Origin: Streptomyces caeruleatus
Lineage (GTDB): Bacteria; Actinomycetota; Actinomycetes; Streptomycetales; Streptomycetaceae
DNA length: 64,000 nucleotides
Direction: 5' to 3'
Assembly: GCF_001514235.1 (NCBI RefSeq)
Contig: NZ_KQ948942.1
Location: forward strand, 91,343 to 155,342
Below the pieces are notes generated by a model. The model saw only the letters and a program-made list of their open reading frames with translations, ran no database searches and was not told the origin of the DNA. A program made the translations under genes and the position numbers. Shown in pieces: positions 17,712 to 27,488 of this stretch (position 1 is its first letter; every line of letters starts with the position of its first letter).

Positions 17712-20273
17712 TCATCTGGTGCCACTGGCCTGCGCCATGCTGAACAACGCCCGTCCGACCTGGGCGAATTCCCCCTTCGGATGATCCCGGAAGAGGGGCT
17801 CGGTGCCGAACAGGACGGCGCCCGGCCCGCTGACCACCGACGCCCGCCCCGCCGCGTCCGACGGCCCGCCGGAACCGTCCTGCGACGGCCGCCAGTGCCC
17901 GGAGACGAGCGGGTTCCCGGTGCCGTACGCCTGCTCGACCTCCACCTCCGGACCCAGGTCGGTGAACCACACGGGTGCGTACACGAACCCGTGGTCCGGA
18001 GCGCCGGACATCAGAAGGCTGCCCGAGTTCCGCACCCGAACCACACCGTTGGCCTCCCCGTTCCCCTCGACCGGCTTCACCGGCAGCAGTCCGGCCGCGG
18101 TGTTCAGCTCGGCGCCGGTGACGCCCCGGCCGACGAGGCCGTGTCCGGCGAGGAAGGCGTCGAGGTCGGTGCGGGCTTCGGCGCCCAGGTCGCCGTAGTC
18201 CAAGCCCACCGACACGAACAGCACGTCCACCGACGACCAGTCGAACCCTTCGTTCAGCACGTCCGTCGAAACCGGCGTGACCTCGAAGTTCATCTCCCGC
18301 AGCGCGAACAGCTCACCCGCGGTGACGGCGGCGGCGACCCGGGTGCGGTGCAGCGGTGCCGTACCGGTGAGCTTCGTCGCGTGGAAGGCGACGTCGTACC
18401 GGCGGGCGGCCTCCCCGGCCTGTCGCCGTGCCGAGCCCGGCACGATCGCGCTGCCGTCGGCGGCCCGGCGCGCCCGCACGCCGTCGCGGAGCAGGGAGTT
18501 GAGCGCGGCGACCTCGTTCGGGTCGTCGAGCCGCAGCCGCAGGTCGCCGCGCGGGGCGACGTACGCGACCGAGGCCGCCGCACGGACCGGGCGCAGGACA
18601 CCGCCGTACGGCATCCGCGGCAGGGTCCGCACCGTCGCGCCCCACAGCCGGCCGAGGCTCCAGCCGGAGATGTCGTACATCGCCGACACCTTGTCGCTGA
18701 TGTCCCGCCCGTCCGCCAGGAGCACGTTCGCGAGCCCCCGCTTGGGCTGGTGCATGTCGACGACGTACGAGCCCTTGGCGTACGTCCGGCCGCCGAGCCG
18801 GAAGGAGTGGGTGGCGCGGCTGACGCGCACGTCGTTGGCGAGGAGGTGGTCGACGAGGCGGGCGGCGGCCGTCGTGCCCGGCGCCGGGATGACGTACGCC
18901 CGGGGGAAGGTGGTCGTGTAGACGTCCTCGGGGCCGATGCCGGGGACGCCCGGGACGGTCGCCGGCGACACCGGGACCTGCGCGGCGCCCGCGGCGCCCC
19001 GACGGAAGACCTCGATCTGGTCGGCCACCAGCGAGGCGCGCCTCGTCCGGACGAAGTCGAGGGTGGCGCGCAGGGCGGCCCCGGCGACGTCGACGTTGAT
19101 CGCGGACCTGCGGCGCAGCTCGGTGACCGGCAGGGTGTCGTAGAGGGAGCCGTTCACCTCCATCGGGATCTCCACGGTGTGCGCGGCGACCGTGCCGTGG
19201 AAGGCCGCGTACTGCGGGGTGAAGATCGGCGGCCAGTCGTCCCAGCCCTCGTCCAGGTCGCGGAACGGGATCTGCGCGGGCTCGACGCCGTCCTTCCGCG
19301 GCGTGTACCCCAGCCCGTTGACGGCGGCCTCCATGCCGAGGGCGTTGGCGTAGGAGTTCTTCAAAAACAGGTCGTACTCGTAGTTCTCGCCGTGCGGGGG
19401 AGTGGTGGGCTCGATGAGGGTGCCGTTGACGTAGCCGTGCAGGTCGAGCATGACGGTGGGCTGCTTGCCCACCATGATCTGCCGCATCGCCCGCACCTCG
19501 GGCTGCGAGGCGGTGACGAAGTCCCGGTTCATGTCGAACCCGTTCGCGTTCGCGCGGGTTCCGGCGATACGGCCGTCCGGGTTGGCGGTGATGTTGAAGT
19601 ACAGGCGGCTGTGCGCGAGCAGGTCGCGCGTCCTGGCGTCCTGGGCGGTGGCCAGCCGCTGGATGAGCTTGAGAGAGGCGTCGGTGCCCTCCCACTCGTC
19701 GCCGTGGATGTTGTTGTTGACGAACACCGGAGCCTTGTAACTGCGCTTGATTCCGGGCGACTTGGCGGCCAGAGCGGGCGTCTTCTCGATGAGCTCGCGC
19801 ATCCGCGCCTGCGAGCGGGCCTGACGGGCCGTCTCGGGAGCGGTGACGGTGACGAGATAGAGCCGGTGCCCGCCCGCCGACCGACCCGCGACCTCGACGC
19901 TCACCCGGTCGCCGAGAGCCTGGAGGGCGTTCAACTTCGGCGCGAGGCCGTGATACGGGGTGAGCCCCAGCTTGATCGACTTGTCGCCCGGGTTCACGGG
20001 ATCGGCGCGCAGGACCTGCTGCCGGGGATAGCCGCGCCCGTCGTCACCGAGGACGGCCTCCGCGGCGGCCCCGGCCCCGGCACCGCTGAGGGCCCGCTGG
20101 GCCGCGCCCAGGGGCGCCCGGGCCACCTGCTGGTCGAGCGCCGCTTCCCGGTGGACCGGGGGCCGGGGTTCCGCCGCGCCGGCGTCCGGGCCGAGGAGCA
20201 GGGAGCCCGCCGTGGTGACGGCGAGGGCGATGAGTGGAACGGGTCTCGCAGGAACGCCTCTCGTGTTGCGCAC
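17712..20273 (-). CDS. Secreted M14 zinc carboxypeptidase
   Basis: 853 aa from a GTG preceded by GGAGGAGG, which decides the start. An N-terminal signal peptide is visible (VPLIALAVTTAGSLLLGPDAGAA, cleavage near residue 34). The M14 zinc ligands are H190 and E193 in NNNIHGDEWEGTD, with a third His in MLDLHGYVNG. Substrate-binding residues appear in ANPDGRIAG and DMNRDF. It removes C-terminal residues from peptides outside the cell. A large C-terminal region (~450 aa) after the peptidase is of unclear function. It is divergent from the EI24 gene. Confidence 0.92.
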   Translation of the reverse strand: MRNTRGVPARPVPLIALAVTTAGSLLLGPDAGAAEPRPPVHREAALDQQVARAPLGAAQRALSGAGAGAAAEAVLGDDGRGYPRQQVLRADPVNPGDKSIKLGLTPYHGLAPKLNALQALGDRVSVEVAGRSAGGHRLYLVTVTAPETARQARSQARMRELIEKTPALAAKSPGIKRSYKAPVFVNNNIHGDEWEGTDASLKLIQRLATAQDARTRDLLAHSRLYFNITANPDGRIAGTRANANGFDMNRDFVTASQPEVRAMRQIMVGKQPTVMLDLHGYVNGTLIEPTTPPHGENYEYDLFLKNSYANALGMEAAVNGLGYTPRKDGVEPAQIPFRDLDEGWDDWPPIFTPQYAAFHGTVAAHTVEIPMEVNGSLYDTLPVTELRRRSAINVDVAGAALRATLDFVRTRRASLVADQIEVFRRGAAGAAQVPVSPATVPGVPGIGPEDVYTTTFPRAYVIPAPGTTAAARLVDHLLANDVRVSRATHSFRLGGRTYAKGSYVVDMHQPKRGLANVLLADGRDISDKVSAMYDISGWSLGRLWGATVRTLPRMPYGGVLRPVRAAASVAYVAPRGDLRLRLDDPNEVAALNSLLRDGVRARRAADGSAIVPGSARRQAGEAARRYDVAFHATKLTGTAPLHRTRVAAAVTAGELFALREMNFEVTPVSTDVLNEGFDWSSVDVLFVSVGLDYGDLGAEARTDLDAFLAGHGLVGRGVTGAELNTAAGLLPVKPVEGNGEANGVVRVRNSGSLLMSGAPDHGFVYAPVWFTDLGPEVEVEQAYGTGNPLVSGHWRPSQDGSGGPSDAAGRASVVSGPGAVLFGTEPLFRDHPKGEFAQVGRALFSMAQASGTR

Positions 20274-20460
20274 GCGTACCTCCTCCGGGAACTTCCTGAG
20301 ATCGGTACGGCGAGGTGTACCTGTTCGACTCAACCGCAACAAGAGGGAGTTGGTGTCACGGATGCCCCGGATGGCGCATCTCCCCGCCCCGGGGCCGTGG
20401 TGACCGGGCGTCGAAGCGACCGTGACTGACGCGTGACACGGCCCGACTAGAGTTCGGTCC

Positions 20461-21276
20461 ATGCGCGATCTTGGGACCGGGTTCAGATATCTCCTCAAGG
20501 GCCAGCGATGGGTGGCCCGGCACGGCAAGCAGTACGGCTTCGGGCTGATCCCGGGCCTGATCACCCTGCTGCTCTACGCGGCCGCCCTGGTCGCGCTCGC
20601 GCTCTGGGGCGAGGACTTCGTCTCCTGGTCGACCCCGTTCGCCGACGACTGGTCGAGCCCCTGGCAGGGCCTCTTCCGCGGCTTCCTCACCGCCGTCCTC
20701 TTCGCCCTGGGCCTGCTCCTCTCCGTGATCACCTTCACCGCGGTCACGCTCCTCGTCGGCCAGCCCTTCTACGAGAACCTCTCCGAGAAGGTCGACCGCG
20801 ACGTCTCCCCCGACGGCACCGCTCCCGAGTCCGGCCTGCCGCTCTGGCGCGAGCTGTGGATCTCGGGCCGCGACAGCCTCCGCATCGTCCTGCGCGCCGC
20901 CCTCTGGGGCGTCCTGCTCTTCGCCCTCGGCTTCATCCCGGTCATCGGCCAGACGGCCGTCCCCGTGATCGGCGTCTTCGTCACCGGCTTCTTCCTCACC
21001 GAGGAACTCACCGCGGTCGCCCTCCAACGCCGCCGCGTCGAACTCCGCACCCGCCTCACCCTCCTCCGCTCCCGCAAAACCCTCGTCTGGGGCTTCGGCA
21101 CCCCCCTCGCCGCCGCCTTCCTGGTGCCGTTCGTCGCGGTCTTCCTGATGCCGGGGGCGGTCGCGGGGGCGACGCTGATGGCACGGGAGCTGATGGGGGA
21201 GGAGACCGAGGAGGACCGGGACAAGGGTTCACTTCCCGACGCCGGCCCCGGCACTTTCAGCCCGTCCGGCGTTTGA
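20461..21276 (+). CDS. EI24-domain (CysZ-like) membrane protein
   Basis: 271 aa polytopic membrane protein. Hydrophobic segments include LIPGLITLLLYAAALVALAL, FLTAVLFALGLLLSVITF and a C-terminal AAFLVPFVAVFLMPGAVAG. The phrase VGQPFYENLSEKVDRDVSPD matches the EI24/CysZ family, whose bacterial members include sulfate permeases; the role here is unknown. The last codons (FSPSGV and the TGA stop) lie inside a copy of the REP-B repeat, so the repeat defines the protein's C terminus. Confidence 0.85.
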   Translation: MRDLGTGFRYLLKGQRWVARHGKQYGFGLIPGLITLLLYAAALVALALWGEDFVSWSTPFADDWSSPWQGLFRGFLTAVLFALGLLLSVITFTAVTLLVGQPFYENLSEKVDRDVSPDGTAPESGLPLWRELWISGRDSLRIVLRAALWGVLLFALGFIPVIGQTAVPVIGVFVTGFFLTEELTAVALQRRRVELRTRLTLLRSRKTLVWGFGTPLAAAFLVPFVAVFLMPGAVAGATLMARELMGEETEEDRDKGSLPDAGPGTFSPSGV

Positions 21277-21417
21277 GGACGAGGCGCACCTCCAGCCCGT
21301 CCGGCGTTTGAGGACGAGGCCCGAAGGGCCGATGGCGGGGTCTGGGGCGGCAGCCCCAGTGGGGTCGAAGGGGCGGAGCCCCTTCAAGGGAGGGGACGGG
21401 TAGGGGCGGCGGGGGCG
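21258..21417. repeat. REP-B repeat, copy 1
   Basis: About 160 bp: two copies of CAGCCCGTCCGGCGTTTGAG (21258 and 21294), then a stretch with several short palindromes (CCCGAAGGG, GGGGCGGCAGCCCC, GGGGCGGAGCCCC). It is nearly identical to 33349-33508. It contains the stop codon of the EI24 gene and separates that gene from the convergent peptidase-like gene. It may act as a bidirectional terminator or mRNA end structure. Confidence 0.9.
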
Positions 21418-21433
21418 AAAAACCGCCCGGCCC

Positions 21434-22684
21434 CTACGAGGCCCCCACCGCCACCCCCACAACCGCCCGCACCTGCGCCACGATGTCCAGCCGATTCCGC
21501 ACGAACTCCGGATCCGTCACAGCCCCCGTAGCCGGATCGGAGTTACCCGCCCCGAACTGAAGCACCGGCGTATGCACATGCCCACCCGGCAGGGTGTCGT
21601 GCAGCCCGAGCCGGTCCCGCAGCAGCGTCGCCCGGTAGGCGATTTCGTTGGACAGGTAGTCCCCACCGCCCCCGGCCCGCGCGGCGGACCCGGCCGACGG
21701 CCCGTCCGGCCGCACCACGACCTGCGTACCCCCCGCCGGAATCTCGGTGACACTCGTGTTGTCGTACACGGGGAACCGCCCGGTGTCCGCGGCCACAACC
21801 GCCCGATACGGCAGCGTCGTGGTCGTCCACTGCGGCTGCGAGGCCGGATCGGTCACAGGGATCGTCCCGGTCCGCCCCACGTTCTCGTTGTCCCCGAACC
21901 CACCCCGCCAGGCCCCGTTGGTCCGCTCGACATCGAACCGCCCGACCCGCCCCTGACTCACGGTCGTGAACAGATCGACCTGCCCCAGATACGGCCGCAA
22001 CGTCCGCTCCACCGTCCCCGCGGCGAAGTCCGACCAGCGCACCGGAAACACGGCGGTCTCCACCCGCGCCGGCCCCCGCGCCGTCCGGATCACCGTCCCG
22101 TCGAGCGCGAGCGCGCTCGCCCCGGACGGATTGGAGATACGGATGTCATGGTCGAGGGTGAACGGGTCGAACCCGGTGACCAGGACGCGCCGGACGCCCT
22201 CGCCCCGCGGATAGCGGATGTCCATCTGCCCACGGGACCCCCGCTCCAACGCGTCCAGCAACGCGGCCCGCTGACCGTCACTCAGCCCGAACCCGGGCTC
22301 CCAGCTCCGCACCTCCCGCGTCATCGACAACCGCGCCCAGTACAGCGGCCGGTCGTCGTCCCGGCTCAGATCACCCCCGTCCGGCCCCCGCCCTTGCGCC
22401 CGCTCCACGGCCCTCCGCCACAGCGCCGACCCTTCGCGTACGACGAGACGCCGGGCCTCGGCGTAGGAGCGCGCGGCGGCGAGGTCGTCGGCGAACTGCT
22501 CGGCCGGGACGTCGAATCCGGAGCGGCGCAGGATCTCCTGCGGGGCCGCCTTGTCGAGGCGCTGTTCCTCGACGGTCGGCGCGACCGCCGTCCCGGCGGC
22601 GACAGCGGTCCCGGCCGTCGGAGCCGAGAGGCCGGCCAGCAGGGCGAGTCCGAGGACGCCGATCCGAACACGTATGGAATTCAA
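21434..22684 (-). CDS. Secreted pyroglutamyl-peptidase-like protein (C15 fold, Cys to Ser)
   Basis: About 416 aa from a TTG start (uncertain; GGAAGG lies 12 nt upstream). A signal peptide is likely (VLGLALLAGLSAPTAGTAVAAG). A ~130-residue helical domain precedes a C15-like domain starting at VLVTGFDPFTLDHDIRISNP. The family's catalytic Glu region is recognisable (GRFDVERTN), as is the His motif (GGHVHTPV). At the catalytic cysteine position the sequence is GDYLSNEIAY, with Ser345 where the signature expects Cys. It may be inactive as a peptidase or use serine. It is divergent from the GH3 gene. Confidence 0.75.
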   Translation of the reverse strand: MNSIRVRIGVLGLALLAGLSAPTAGTAVAAGTAVAPTVEEQRLDKAAPQEILRRSGFDVPAEQFADDLAAARSYAEARRLVVREGSALWRRAVERAQGRGPDGGDLSRDDDRPLYWARLSMTREVRSWEPGFGLSDGQRAALLDALERGSRGQMDIRYPRGEGVRRVLVTGFDPFTLDHDIRISNPSGASALALDGTVIRTARGPARVETAVFPVRWSDFAAGTVERTLRPYLGQVDLFTTVSQGRVGRFDVERTNGAWRGGFGDNENVGRTGTIPVTDPASQPQWTTTTLPYRAVVAADTGRFPVYDNTSVTEIPAGGTQVVVRPDGPSAGSAARAGGGGDYLSNEIAYRATLLRDRLGLHDTLPGGHVHTPVLQFGAGNSDPATGAVTDPEFVRNRLDIVAQVRAVVGVAVGAS

Positions 22685-22825
22685 GGGAGTTACGGTCCTT
22701 CCGTCACGGTGGGGGGTGAGGCGGAGCGTGTGTCGTGCAGGACGCCGGAAGTATCCCGAGACGGGAGTAGACCACGCCATGGCGTGGGATTCAAAGGTCT
22801 ACGGACTCAACGAGGAGGCACCACG

Positions 22826-25261
22826 ATGGCGGGAACCCGCACCCAGGCCGACGAAGCGCGTGAGGCGGTCGTCGAGGCAGCCCTCGCCGGGCTCGACCTC
22901 GACGCGAAGGCGCGGCTGCTCGCCGGGCAGGACACCTGGACCCTGCCCGCGCTTCCCGGGATCGGCCTGAAGTCCCTCGTGATGTCCGACGGCCCGATCG
23001 GCGTCCGGGGTGTGCGCTGGACCGCCGACGACCCGTCCGTCGCCCTGCCCTCGCCCACCGCCCTCGCCGCCACCTGGGACCCGGAACTCGCCCGCAGGGC
23101 CGGGGTACTGCTCGCCCAGGAGGCCCGCCGCAAGGGCGTCCACGTGCTGCTCGCCCCGACCGTCAACCTCCACCGCTCCCCGCTCGGCGGCCGGCACTTC
23201 GAGGCCTACAGCGAGGACCCGTACCTGACGGGCACGATCGGCGCCGGCTATGTGAACGGCGTCCAGTCCGGCGGCGTCGGCACCACCGTCAAGCACTTCG
23301 TCGCCAACGACGCCGAGACCGAGCGCTTCACCGTGAACAACAAGGTGAGCGCACGCGCCCTGCGCGAGCTGTACCTGGCGCCCTTCGAGATCATCGTCGA
23401 CAACGCCCGCCCCTGGGGCATCATGACCGCCTACAACACGGTCAACGGCACGACCATGACCGAGCACCACCACCTGGTGAACGAGGTCCTGCGCGGCGAA
23501 TGGGGCTTCGACGGCTACAACGTCTCCGACTGGATGGCCGCCCGGTCGACCGTCGCCGCCATCGAGGGCGGCCTCGACGCCGCCATGCCCGGCCCGCAGA
23601 CCGTCTACGGCGAGGCCCTCGCCCAGGCGGTACGGAACGGACAGGTCGCCGAGGCCAAGGTCGACGACGCCGTGCGCAACGTGCTGCGGCTCGCCGCCCG
23701 CGTCGGCATCCTCGACGGCGCCGAGCCGGCCGTCACCGAGCACCCCGGGCCCGTCGACGGCGCCGGCCTGGCCCGCGAGATCGCCCGCCGCTCCTTCGTC
23801 CTGGTCCGCAACCAGGGCGCCCTCCCGCTCCGGCCGAACGGCACGGTCGCCCTCGTCGGCGCCGCCGCCCGCGACGCCCGCGTCCTCGGCGGCGGCTCCG
23901 CCACCGTCTTCCCCGACCGGATCGTCTCCCCGCTCGACGGCCTCACCGCCGCCCTCCCCGACGGCGCCCTGACGTACGCCGTCGGCGCCGACCCGAACAC
24001 CGAACTCGGCGTCGCCGACAAGGGCTTCGAGCTGCGCGCCGTGTGCCGGGACGCCGACGGGAACGTCATCGGCACCGGCTCCGTCCCGGGCGGCCAGATC
24101 CAGTGGATGGGCGACGACCTCCCCGACGGCGTGACCCACGAGTCGCTGCACACCGTCGAACTCACCGGCACCTTCACCCCGCGCGAGACCGGCGCGCACA
24201 CCTTCGGCATCAAGGGCATCGGCGCCTTCAAGCTCACCGTCGACGGGACCACGTACTTCGACGACGACCAGCGCCCCGCCAAGGACGACCCCTTCATCAC
24301 CTTCTTCGGCGCCCCCGTCCCCCACGCCCGCCCCGAGCTCACCGCCGGCGAACCGGTCGAGGTCTCCCTCACCTACGTCGTCGAGTTCGCCGAGGACATC
24401 CCCATGAAGGTCGTCGCCTTCACGCTCTCCCACCAGGAGCCCCAGCGCGACGCCGACGAGCTGATCGCCGAGGCCGTCGAGGCCGCCCGGCACGCGGACA
24501 CGGCCGTCGTCGTGGTCGCCACCACCGACCGCGTGGAGTCCGAGGGCTTCGACCGCACCGACCTGACCCTGCCCGGCCGCCAGGACGACCTGGTCCGCGC
24601 CGTCGCCGCCGTCAACCCGCACACCGTCGTGGTCGTCAACTCCGGCTCCCCGGTGGAGCTGCCCTGGCGGGAGGAGGTCGCGGCCGTGCTGCTCAGCTGG
24701 TTCCCCGGCCAGGAGGGCGGCGCCGCCCTGGCCGACGTCCTCACCGGGGCGCACGAGCCCGGCGGCCGGCTGCCCACCACCTGGGGCTCCCTGGCCGACG
24801 CACCCGTCACCCAGGTCGTCCCCACGGACGGTGAACTCCCGTACACCGAGGACGTCTTCATCGGCTACCGCGCCTGGGAGAAGGAGGGCCGCGCCCCGTC
24901 GTACCCCTTCGGGCACGGCCTCGGCTACACCGAGTGGACGTACGAGTCCGCCAAGGTCGAGGGGACCACGGTCACGGTCCGCGTCCGCAACTCCGGTGAG
25001 CGTGCGGGGCACGAGGTCGTGCAGGTGTACCTGGCGCCGGGCGAGCCCGACGCCGGCCGTCCGGCGCGGTGGCTGGCCGGGTTCGCCGGGGTGGAGGCGG
25101 GGCCGGGGGAGACCGTCGAAGCGGTGATCGAGATGCCGCGCCGCGCTTTCGAGACGTGGGACGAGACGACCAATTCGTGGACCTTTGTGAAGGGTTCGTA
25201 CGAGATCCAGGTGAGTCGCTCGATCACCGACCGCCGGGTGACGGCGGCGATTAACGTCTGA
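22826..25261 (+). CDS. Glycoside hydrolase family 3 beta-glycosidase
   Basis: 811 aa from the ATG that follows CGAGGAGG. The N-terminal GH3 barrel has VMSDGPIGVRG, the KHFVAND motif and the nucleophile Asp235 in YNVSDWMAARS. A PA14-like insert occupies the middle (LHTVELTGTFTPRETGAHTF). The C-terminal GH3_C part has VVVNSGSPVELPW and SWFPGQEGG, followed by a fibronectin-III-like domain. There is no signal peptide, so it probably cleaves imported oligosaccharides in the cytoplasm. Beta-glucosidase is the usual annotation; the true sugar is unknown. A terminator hairpin follows. Confidence 0.93.
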   Translation: MAGTRTQADEAREAVVEAALAGLDLDAKARLLAGQDTWTLPALPGIGLKSLVMSDGPIGVRGVRWTADDPSVALPSPTALAATWDPELARRAGVLLAQEARRKGVHVLLAPTVNLHRSPLGGRHFEAYSEDPYLTGTIGAGYVNGVQSGGVGTTVKHFVANDAETERFTVNNKVSARALRELYLAPFEIIVDNARPWGIMTAYNTVNGTTMTEHHHLVNEVLRGEWGFDGYNVSDWMAARSTVAAIEGGLDAAMPGPQTVYGEALAQAVRNGQVAEAKVDDAVRNVLRLAARVGILDGAEPAVTEHPGPVDGAGLAREIARRSFVLVRNQGALPLRPNGTVALVGAAARDARVLGGGSATVFPDRIVSPLDGLTAALPDGALTYAVGADPNTELGVADKGFELRAVCRDADGNVIGTGSVPGGQIQWMGDDLPDGVTHESLHTVELTGTFTPRETGAHTFGIKGIGAFKLTVDGTTYFDDDQRPAKDDPFITFFGAPVPHARPELTAGEPVEVSLTYVVEFAEDIPMKVVAFTLSHQEPQRDADELIAEAVEAARHADTAVVVVATTDRVESEGFDRTDLTLPGRQDDLVRAVAAVNPHTVVVVNSGSPVELPWREEVAAVLLSWFPGQEGGAALADVLTGAHEPGGRLPTTWGSLADAPVTQVVPTDGELPYTEDVFIGYRAWEKEGRAPSYPFGHGLGYTEWTYESAKVEGTTVTVRVRNSGERAGHEVVQVYLAPGEPDAGRPARWLAGFAGVEAGPGETVEAVIEMPRRAFETWDETTNSWTFVKGSYEIQVSRSITDRRVTAAINV

Positions 25262-25284
25262 GTCGGGAGAAGTACCCCAGGAAC

Positions 25285-25320
25285 AGCCCCGGCCCGGGTC
25301 CTGACGCCCGGGCCGGGGCT
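25285..25320. terminator. Bidirectional terminator between GH3 and galM
   Basis: A perfect 14-bp inverted repeat (25285-25298 AGCCCCGGCCCGGG and 25307-25320) with an 8-nt loop, followed by TTGGTCTGTCT. It lies between convergent genes. Confidence 0.85.
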
Positions 25321-25353
25321 TTGGTCTGTCTCCGGCTCAGCGGCTCAGCGGGC

Positions 25354-26331
25354 TCAGCGGGCCGAGAAGCCGTACACCGTCTCCGAACGGAACACCTCGC
25401 CCGGCCGCAGCACCGTGGACGGGAACTCCGGCCGGTTCGGGGAGTCCGGGAAGTGCTGGGTCTCCAGCGCGATGCCGTCGCCCGGCGAGAACGGCTCGGT
25501 CAGATGGTCGGCCGTGTACAGCTGGAGTCCCGGCTCGGTGGTCGCCACCGTCAGCGCCCGCCCCGTCGACGGGTCGTACAGCTCGGCGACCTCCCGCGCA
25601 CTCCCCGTCACCCCCTTGTCGAGCACGAAGTTGTGGTCGTACCCCGCACCGACCTTCCGCGCCTCACGGAAGTCGAACCGCGTGCCCGCGACCTCCGCCG
25701 GCGCGCCGGTCGGGATGAGGTCCGCGTCCACCGGAGTGAACCGGGAGGCGGCCAGCCGCAGTTCGTGCCCGTCCGCGCTCCCCGCCTGCGCCCCGGCCAG
25801 ATTGAAGTAGCTGTGGTTGGTCAGGTTCACCACGGTCGGCGCGTCCGTCACCGCCTCGTACGCGATCCGCAGCGCCCCGTTCTCGTCCAGCGTGTAGGTC
25901 GCCGAGACGTCGAGCCGCCCCGGGAAGCCCTCCTCGCCGTGCGGACTGACCCGGCCGAGCCGCACACCGTGCTCGACCGGCGTCACCTCCCACACGCGCT
26001 TGTCGAAGCCGCGCTCGCCACCGTGCAGGGAGTTGGGCGGATTGTTCGGGTGGAGCGCGTACGTCAGACCGTCCAGCGGGAACCGGCCGCCCGCGATCCG
26101 GTTGGCGTACCGCCCGATGAGAGCGCCGAGATAGGGCCCGGGGTGGGTGAGGTACCCGTCCAGGTCGGAGAAGCCCAGCACCACGTTCGCCGGGTGCCCG
26201 TGCCGGTCCGGTACCTCCAGCGACTGCACGATCCCGCCGTACGACAGCACCCGAACCCGGACGCCAGCGCGCTCCAGCGTCCAGCGATGGATCTGCGTAC
26301 CGTCGGAAAGTGTGCCGAAGTGTTCGCTCAT
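25354..26331 (-). CDS. galM: Aldose 1-epimerase (galactose mutarotase)
   Basis: 325 aa, full length. It interconverts alpha and beta anomers of hexoses. Family motifs are GGIVQSLEVPDR, GRYANRIAGGRF, NSLHGGERGFDKRVW (active-site His) and VNLTNHSYFNLAG (second His). It is cytoplasmic, with no signal peptide. Its proximity to the GH3 gene suggests handling of released sugars, though the genes are convergent and separated by a terminator. The lipoprotein gene upstream on the same strand ends 10 bp before its start. Confidence 0.95.
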   Translation of the reverse strand: MSEHFGTLSDGTQIHRWTLERAGVRVRVLSYGGIVQSLEVPDRHGHPANVVLGFSDLDGYLTHPGPYLGALIGRYANRIAGGRFPLDGLTYALHPNNPPNSLHGGERGFDKRVWEVTPVEHGVRLGRVSPHGEEGFPGRLDVSATYTLDENGALRIAYEAVTDAPTVVNLTNHSYFNLAGAQAGSADGHELRLAASRFTPVDADLIPTGAPAEVAGTRFDFREARKVGAGYDHNFVLDKGVTGSAREVAELYDPSTGRALTVATTEPGLQLYTADHLTEPFSPGDGIALETQHFPDSPNRPEFPSTVLRPGEVFRSETVYGFSAR

Positions 26332-26341
26332 GAGCGGAACA

Positions 26342-27232
26342 CTAGTTCGTGATCCTCCGGTAGGCGATCTCGGCCAGCCGTGCCTGACCGTTCACACTCG
26401 GATGGAACCAGTCCCACTGGCTCAGCTGAGTGGCACCGAACCGGAAGTCGTACACCGCGCCGTCGTCGAACCGGCAGTGGCGGTCCTTCGCACAGACCTC
26501 CTCCAACACCTTGTTGTACGCCTCCACCCGCCCCTGCACCGTCTCGCGCCGCTGGTTCGCCGCCGCGGTCAGCGACTCGGCGTCGCCCAGCATCGACGGG
26601 CAGATGCCCAGCTTCCACACCTGCCGGCCCACCGGACTGGTCCGGCCCTGCTCCCACAGCCGCTTCAGGTTCGGCACGCTCGCCACATACACCTGCGTCT
26701 TCGGCAGCGCCTCCCGCAACGTGCCCATCGCGTCCTCGAACTGCGAGCGGAACTCGGCCACCGACGTCATCGCGTCCGTCGTGTCCCGGCAGGCGTCGTT
26801 CGCCCCCGCCATCACCGCCACCAGCTCCGGCCGGTGCGCCACCGCCCGTGCCATCTGCCCCGGCACGTCCGCCATCCGCGCCCCGGTCACCGCGTAGTTC
26901 CAGCTGCGCTTCGCCGCGTCCGCCTTCCCCAGCAGCCGTACGGCGAGACTGTCGACCTGCGGACTGCTGCCGGTCGCCCACGACACCTCGGGGCAGTCCG
27001 ACAGGACCGTACAGGCGTCGAAACCGGTCGTGATGGAGTCGCCGACAGCCGCGATCGACGCCGGACTGCGGTCCCACGCCGGCGTCGGCTTCGGCGACGG
27101 GCGCGCGCTTCCCGCCCCGGTGCCGGACGGCGCCGGGGAGTCGCCGCCGACGGCGTCACAGCCGGCGACTCCCAGCACGGTCGCGGTCACGGCGGCGAAC
27201 ACCGCGCGCGAAAGGTGCCGTCGCTTCGGCAT
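26342..27232 (-). CDS. SGNH/GDSL-hydrolase lipoprotein
   Basis: 296 aa from MPKRRHLSRAV. A lipoprotein signal ends in the lipobox GVAGC (Cys25), followed by a Pro/Ser/Gly linker. Catalytic blocks are GDSITTGFDAC (Ser), GANDAC (Asn) and DWFHPSVNG (Asp/His). The enzyme is probably a cell-surface esterase or lipase; the extra Cys pairs (DACRD, GICPS, CAKDRHC) suggest disulfides, as in secreted Streptomyces lipases of this fold. In-frame upstream starts would bury the signal peptide and were rejected. Confidence 0.92.
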   Translation of the reverse strand: MPKRRHLSRAVFAAVTATVLGVAGCDAVGGDSPAPSGTGAGSARPSPKPTPAWDRSPASIAAVGDSITTGFDACTVLSDCPEVSWATGSSPQVDSLAVRLLGKADAAKRSWNYAVTGARMADVPGQMARAVAHRPELVAVMAGANDACRDTTDAMTSVAEFRSQFEDAMGTLREALPKTQVYVASVPNLKRLWEQGRTSPVGRQVWKLGICPSMLGDAESLTAAANQRRETVQGRVEAYNKVLEEVCAKDRHCRFDDGAVYDFRFGATQLSQWDWFHPSVNGQARLAEIAYRRITN

Positions 27233-27488
27233 CGGTGGTCCATCCCCTCGCTCGGCCCCGTCATTGGTCTCCAACCCATGACAACGCACGAGGGTTCCCA
27301 TCCGGCTCATGCAACGGCTCACACCCGTACAAGCGTCCTGCCGGGTGAATGGCGGGCGTTTCGCGCCACCGGGACCGACGGTACGTCACACTCCTTGCGC
27401 CGCCGCACGGTAGCCTCGCCATCAACGTGGCCGTCCGGCCACTATCGTCCGCCAGTTCGCAAGATGTCCGCTCTGCCCGGAGGTCCCG

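Noticed and set aside
20274..20564. Upstream extension of the M14 carboxypeptidase
   Set aside because: It would bury the signal peptide; the GTG at 20273 has a GGAGGAGG sequence directly upstream.
21572..22825. Large N-terminal extension of the GH3 enzyme
   Set aside because: The upstream translation is Arg/Pro-rich and antisense to the peptidase-like gene; CGAGGAGG precedes the ATG at 22826.
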